A stretch of 64,000 nt of DNA from Terfezia claveryi (taxonomy: Eukaryota; Ascomycota; Pezizomycetes; Pezizales; Pezizaceae): contig WHUX01000240.1 in assembly GCA_015179025.1 (NCBI GenBank), positions 1 to 64,000 on the forward strand. Direction: 5' to 3'. Below the pieces are notes generated by a model. It ran no database searches. It worked only from the letters and a program-made list of their open reading frames with translations, and was not told where the DNA came from. Of the stretch, positions 63,069-64,000 are shown piece after piece. The position numbers and the translations under genes are program-made. Every line of letters begins with the position of its first letter. The first letter of the stretch is position 1.

Positions 63069-63509
63069 TGGTGGAACAGGGTGACTACGTCATATGCATT
63101 TTCCAAGGCTTCCGCAGGTTGCCAGATAGTCTCCTCGTCCCTTAACCACTTAACTTTGTATTGCAGATGACCGTACCTTTTCCTCGAGTCTAATACCTCT
63201 TTGACCTCCTACTCCTCTTCATCCTCGATTACCACAGGAGGGGGAGGGGGGTGTTTCTGCCCTGGGATGGGATCATCAGCCGCTGGCTCAATTTCCGATA
63301 TATGTACAACCGGGTGGCGTTTAATGTTTTTAGGGAACCTCAATTGATAAGCATGAGTGCCAACAGCGGCCACCACCTCAAATGGACCCAGGAACTTATG
63401 GTCGAGCTTACGAGATGGCTGTTCCGTCCGGAAGTGCCTGCTAGAGAGCCATACCTTATCTCCTGGCTGATACCTGAGGGCTGGCAACCATGATCTATTG
63501 GCATATTTG
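63069..63509 (-). pseudogene. Gypsy integrase C-terminus and chromodomain, 5' truncated
   Basis: The minus strand reads KYANRSWLPALRYQPGDKVW, then LSSRHFRTEQPSRKLDHKFL, GPFEVV and HPVVHISEIEPA, the integrase C-terminal block of fungal Ty3/Gypsy elements. After a single in-frame TAG at about 63207 (GAGGAAGAG-TAG-GAGGTC), it goes on as EVKEVLDSRKRYGHLQYKVK and IWQPAEALENAYDVV, a chromodomain, to a natural stop near 63070. The reading begins directly at the edge of the LTR at 63510, which seems to have inserted in the pol gene. Composition is normal, so this copy is far less mutated than those at 46-61 kb. Confidence 0.85.
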
Positions 63510-64000
63510 TGTAATGAATAGTACTAGATAGTATTCATTTGGTACCGTTTATACAATCTATATCCGTAGGCACGGACGTTTGTGTATTTCGGTTCTGCTG
63601 AGGTAAGACCTCAGAAGGGTAGGGAGATTACTATGTGGGACGTTCCCGAAGGGAACAGTAATTAACTGGTGTAATCTATCTTATATGATTTGTGCTATCT
63701 AAGCTATATGATCTTGATATGATCGGAATATAGGCTTGCTTGCTCTGTATGCTTGCTTGGTTGCTTCTTGTCTCTCTATGGATTCCAGAGGGAATCCAGC
63801 GGCCTATTTATACTCCTCTGAGATCTGATGACTAAGGAAATAAATACAATAAAGGATGGCATACCAGAAGGTGGTGCGCTGTACAAAAGGGGTCATGTGG
63901 CCATGGTAATGAGTCATACGCTTTAAACGATGGTCATGTGGCCCTAGTAATGAGTCACATGCCTTAAACAATGGTCATGTGGCCATAGTAATGAGTCACA
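63510..64000 (-). repeat. LTR, family D, copy 2, cut by the window end
   Basis: Starting TGTAATGAATAGTACTAGAT, it matches copy 1 (61392) along its visible length, including TTTCGGTT, GACCTCAGAAGGGTAGGGAG and the GGTCATGTGGCC/AATGAGTCA repeats. About 180 bp would lie beyond the window. Confidence 0.8.

Overview
The window looks like a nuclear contig of a filamentous ascomycete (Pezizomycotina). Genes are intron-poor with short (50-82 nt, one 333 nt) GT-AG introns. Recognisable genes include an Opi1-type lipid repressor, a cellular RNA-dependent RNA polymerase of the quelling/RDR type and a fungal P-loop GTPase. A 14-15 kb AT-rich block has transposon open reading frames riddled with TAG/TAA/TGA, as expected from repeat-induced point mutation (RIP). 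The species cannot be told from sequence alone; long, repeat-rich gene-poor intervals would suit an early-diverging group such as Pezizomycetes, but that is inference.

Layout. 1-3434: no supported gene. 3435-6028 (+): Opi1 homologue, two exons, with a one-base frame break. 8037-12027 (-): four-exon RdRP with the catalytic DYDGD motif. 13898-15346: decayed Tc1/mariner transposon with 63-bp terminal inverted repeats (TIRs). About 16192-16732: a small TIR element. 17554-19648 (-): two-exon GTPase with a long disordered N-terminus. 24883-25497 (+): a small unrecognised protein. 28952-33297 (+): an unusual protein with about 24 His/Lys/Asp-rich 36-residue repeats joined to a C-terminal domain that resembles the 24883-25497 protein. 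34635-36340 (+): a low-complexity hypothetical protein with a frame break near its end. 41615-43035 (-): a four-exon single-pass membrane protein. 43181-44783: a foldback element; 45018-45298: a Tc1-type MITE.

46.6-61.1 kb is a RIP-degraded transposon graveyard: a DDE transposase relic (+), then an old Ty3/Gypsy element (-) split by a complete chromodomain Ty3/Gypsy element (50579-56384, two 443-bp LTRs), then a 45-50-bp tandem array. From 61.2 kb to the end, base composition returns to normal and a mosaic of two LTR families plus a gypsy integrase/chromodomain 3' end is seen.

The genes do not form a pathway. The RdRP belongs to RNA silencing and the AT-rich block records RIP-like DNA mutation, so the window shows two fungal genome-defence themes side by side, but no functional link between them is shown by sequence. 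Three frame breaks (near 5604, 31537 and 36170) can each be repaired by one extra G, pointing to a shared technical or mutational cause.
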